64,000 nt of DNA from Fennellomyces sp. T-0311. Taxonomy: Eukaryota; Mucoromycota; Mucoromycetes; Mucorales; Lichtheimiaceae. Shown here piece after piece: positions 61,205 to 64,000 of this stretch (positions are counted from its first letter, which is position 1; each line of letters opens with the position of its first letter). Made by a program: the position numbers and the translations under genes. Below the pieces are notes generated by a model that was not told the origin of the DNA, did no database searches, and worked only from the letters and a program-made list of their open reading frames with translations. The stretch covers positions 372,001-436,000 of the forward strand of contig JALLLT010000035.1 in assembly GCA_025266875.1 (NCBI GenBank), read 5' to 3'.

Positions 61205-61654
61205 AGGCTTATTGCTGATCTATCTACACAAATTGACAATCTTACCGGCATATACATATACTCGTTCGATCGGCTGCGGTGCCCTAGGCTCTGCTGCAGT
61301 GGGCACTTCCTACTCTACTTTCTTTTTTTCTCCTTCTGCCTTATTTTTTTCTTTTTCTGCCTCCTTGGTTTTGTCCCGGATAAGCTGCTCAAAGAATCTG
61401 TAGGCATTGGGGCCTGGGCAAGGCTACTTGTTAGGATCCAACCCTCGTACATCATGATAGCTGACTTTGACCAATGGTCGATAAAATGCGGATGCGGCTG
61501 GTTCCTGGAAATCCACCTCTTGCAACATGTCGCTCTCCGGCTGTCCTACGCGCCATAAGACCATATAGCGCTGAGAGAGACAATACTGAGCGTCTAGTAC
61601 AATCGATTTCGTCTGCCTTTTATACTTTTTGGATCTTTGAGTTACGCTTAACAT
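61205..61654 (-). pseudogene. Stop-interrupted reading frame of unknown origin
   Basis: One minus-strand frame from ATG 61654 reads like protein for 150 codons but is broken by two in-frame TAG codons, near 61,424 and 61,310. The segments are 'YHDVRGLDPNK', then 'PNAYRFFEQLIRDKTKEAE' with a Lys/Glu-rich helix, then 'APRAPQPIERVYVYAGKI'-type sequence (order: PTAAEPRAPQPIERVYVY). Frame and character continue across both stops, which suggests a formerly intact gene. TAG terminates real genes elsewhere in this window (PBDC1, SCP2), so code reassignment is not an explanation. I do not recognise the family. Confidence 0.4.
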
Positions 61655-62757
61655 TCGTTCTTACTACCCAGTCTTAGGCAAAGTAATTCTAGACTGTACG
61701 ATATTGCACCCGACGGTGCTCCGCGTGTTTAATTGTGATACATAAACCCTTTCAAAATGTCGACCGAGTGTTTCAGGAATTGACGGGTCAACAGCTATTG
61801 TGACACTACCAAGGTTATACATACAGTGTCAAAGTGTTTAGATATAACAAAAACTGGTATGATACCAGAAAGATGCTATAATTTCGGTTCTAAAAACGAG
61901 TGCAGTTGATGGCCAAAGTGACTGATATATAATGACACGGAAATAGCCCAGAATCATCATATTCACTAATGTATGGCATGCTTCAGCACCCAGAGACAAA
62001 GTGAGCTGCGCATACTAGTATGCTGACATGATACATGAGCGTGAACTTTTAGTGTGACGAAAAGGTCAACTTTCAGGTGGTGTGGCTGATCTTTGAAAGC
62101 GAAACAGTACATGCAGCAACAGAAAAAAGCAATCTTCAAGATATGGCGGGATCGTGTAGTGTGGGTCATTGTTCATTTTAATTTATGCGTGGCTAAAAAG
62201 TAAACGGACGATAGCAAACAGAAAATCCTGTACAGAGCGTAATAAATTCATCCTAACAACCTGGCCTTCTTGTTGACCCTAGTGCCTCAAGATGCGAGGC
62301 GATTTACTAAGAGCACTCCAAAATTTTATGCCACAACATTCCATTTTTCCTAAAAGAAGACATAAATTGCAACACCTTGACTTACTTTAAAATGGTAATA
62401 CGCAATAGAGCTGCAATAAAGTCCATAACGACCATACAAAGTATCAAGTGGAGTGTAAAAGCAACTTGCCGTTTTATAAAGATTTGGAGAATCCGCCCAG
62501 ATGCGGTGTAGGCAACGTCACTGATGTAAATTACGTTAATGCCCTGTCATCCGTTATGTCGTTAGGTTCCTGGCCTCCATGTTGCGACCTATCTTTCCCA
62601 TCGTCAGCCAATTGTGGTTCGGCACTTTGATAGACTGCCACTTGCTACACTGTTGTATTTGCGGTGATAATCTTTAATTTTGAATCTCCGGCTCACATGA
62701 AGAACTGCTTGGAGGTGGTCCAGTTCGAGAAAATGAGCTTGTTACTAGTACTGGACC
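61655..62757. other. Non-coding or eroded sequence
   Basis: About 1.1 kb without a supportable feature, between two stretches of broken minus-strand reading frame. Nothing distinct is seen. Confidence 0.35.
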
Positions 62758-64000
62758 TGGTTATGATCTAGATCCCGGTAATCGAAGTGGTGATGGCAAC
62801 CTAGTTAAGGTTTCCTCACTTTTGTTTCTAGTGAGTTCATCGAGAAATCCATATACCTTTGGCGTTGCGTCCTTTCCATTGCTTCTTGCTTTTGCTATTT
62901 CCATTGACGCAAATAATACAGTTGGCCTTGTCAAATGGTTTGCAATACTTTTGGAAACCTTCAATATACGTTGCATCTGGAAAATCGACATCTTCAAGCG
63001 TATTTGTTCAAGCTGTCTGATACCCAATAGTGCTATATATTTGTGGAAATGCAGATGGATCGTCATGCTGCATCGATACGTGCAGCCAGTGTATGTGCAG
63101 GAGGCTTGAACCTTGGATCCTTGATTTTACGGTCAGTCAACTCATTTCAACCCATACTTACCCACCAGCTGCGTAGAGTGATGAACCCGTATAAGGTGAT
63201 GTTGATAGCTATGCAATTATTACCATCTTCTACGGCCAAATGCTCCTTGATTAGTTAGGGTCCACCATTTTCGCTTTTCTATGAAGCAACTTTTATGCGC
63301 TCACAAATTTGTACTAACTGGATGATGTGTCTTGACCTATATGTTTCTTCCGAAATCTATATGTTTTCGGCGATAGCCCTGTGTTGAACTTTTCTAGACC
63401 TTTTTCCTTTCGTGCCTTGGCATATGTGGTGGCTTTCCTCCAGTTCGCCAATCCAACGTCGTATATTCTCGGTTTCCTCTTGAGTTGGCTTTCTGATTTT
63501 GTTTGATTTAGTGGTGCGTGCAACAACACCATCATACCATGATAGAACGTCCCCTTGTTGCTCGACTTTGGCAACACGATTCTCGAACTCTAACCAAGTC
63601 CTGATAATCGTCTTGGAAAAGTTTTGACTTAGATATCTTTTATTCAGTCATCAGTTGAGCACGAATTCTGGCACGGATAACAATTCTTGATTTCTGATAA
63701 CTTCTTCACCAATTCCGTCTTGGTAGATCAAATTTTGGCAGGAAATATTCTTCTCAGTAGGGCTTCCAGTTGTTTCACCTCGTCGGTTCCTTGCTGGTTC
63801 ACTGCTCCTGCAACATTGGAGGCTTGTTGATCTGTTTGTTTAGGTTTGTCGCAAAAGTATCATTTGGATCTGGATCCTTCTTATTCCTAATATCAAGGCT
63901 CTCCACCTGGTCACTACGTTTCCAAAGAATCAGCGTCTTGATTTGGGGCCTTGATACCGCTATTTCGGTTTCCGACAATTTTGCCGATATACGTATAGCC
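62758..64000 (-). pseudogene. Eroded reading frames, probable mobile-element debris, running off the right edge
   Basis: Protein-like minus-strand pieces hop between frames: 'LSETEIAVSRPQIKTLILW' and 'DPDPNDTFATNLNKQINKPP' near 63.8-63.95 kb; 'GTDEVKQLEALLRRIFPAKI' and 'STKTELVKKLSEIKN' near 63.65-63.8 kb; 'RKPRIYDVGLANWRKATTYA' near 63.4-63.5 kb; and 'SNGKDATPKVYGFLDELTRN' near 62.8-62.9 kb. Stops and shifts separate them and no splice sites join them. Lys-rich, hydrophilic character and decay resemble retroelement or transposon polyprotein remnants, but no catalytic motif was found, so the class is open. Confidence 0.35.

Noticed and set aside
61157..61558. 133-residue plus-strand ORF after uS7m
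   Set aside because: Its Phe/Leu/Cys-rich content is the reverse complement of a Lys/Glu-rich minus-strand frame, and it lacks an ATG start.

Overview
The window is a eukaryotic chromosome segment, almost certainly from an early-diverging fungus (Mucoromycota, probably Mucorales). Evidence: genes carry many short GT-AG introns, often with TACTAAC-type branch sites; the gene set is fungal (Zn2Cys6 regulators, hybrid histidine kinase, Ysc84, HET domain); and one intron looks minor-spliceosome (U12) type, a class lost from most yeasts but retained in zygomycete lineages. The phylum call is inference; no marker gene settles genus or species. Exon structures were assembled by hand from reading-frame continuity, splice consensus and remembered family motifs.

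Layout. 1-10 kb is a compact housekeeping block: an edge-truncated HET-domain gene (-), VPS41 (-), PBDC1 (+, two microexons), L-2-hydroxyglutarate dehydrogenase (+) and a truncated eIF5-like W2-domain ORF (-). 10.5-31.4 kb is an accessory region built around seven paralogous Zn2Cys6 transcription-factor-like genes with the same four-exon structure, in the order + + + - - - +. The first intron always splits the zinc finger at the same place. Inside the array lie a decayed HET-domain gene, a decayed DDE-type transposon gene and a 160-bp inverted-repeat element flanked by TA. 31.9-36.0 kb is a VPS3/TGFBRAP1-like CORVET subunit with the candidate U12-type AT-AC intron. 36.0-40.7 kb has no gene I can support.

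40.7-49.0 kb holds a 23-exon gene for a ~2350-residue hybrid histidine kinase (degenerate kinase-like domain, P-loop ATPase, GAF, HisKA, HATPase, receiver). It is followed by a TPR/F-box/LRR gene, YSC84/LSB3 (SYLF + SH3) and a small SCP2-domain gene. 54.1-57.5 kb is gene-poor. 57.5-61.1 kb holds SEC23 and mitochondrial ribosomal protein uS7m. From 61.2 kb to the end only stop- and frameshift-broken reading frames remain, probably mobile-element debris.

Functional links: VPS41 (HOPS) and VPS3 (CORVET) are the complex-specific subunits of the two endolysosomal tethers, SEC23 is COPII coat, and YSC84 acts on cortical actin during endocytosis. The segment is therefore rich in membrane-traffic genes, although these are separated by unrelated genes and no operon-like logic is implied. 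The regulator array with HET genes and transposon debris looks like a fast-evolving island within conserved sequence.
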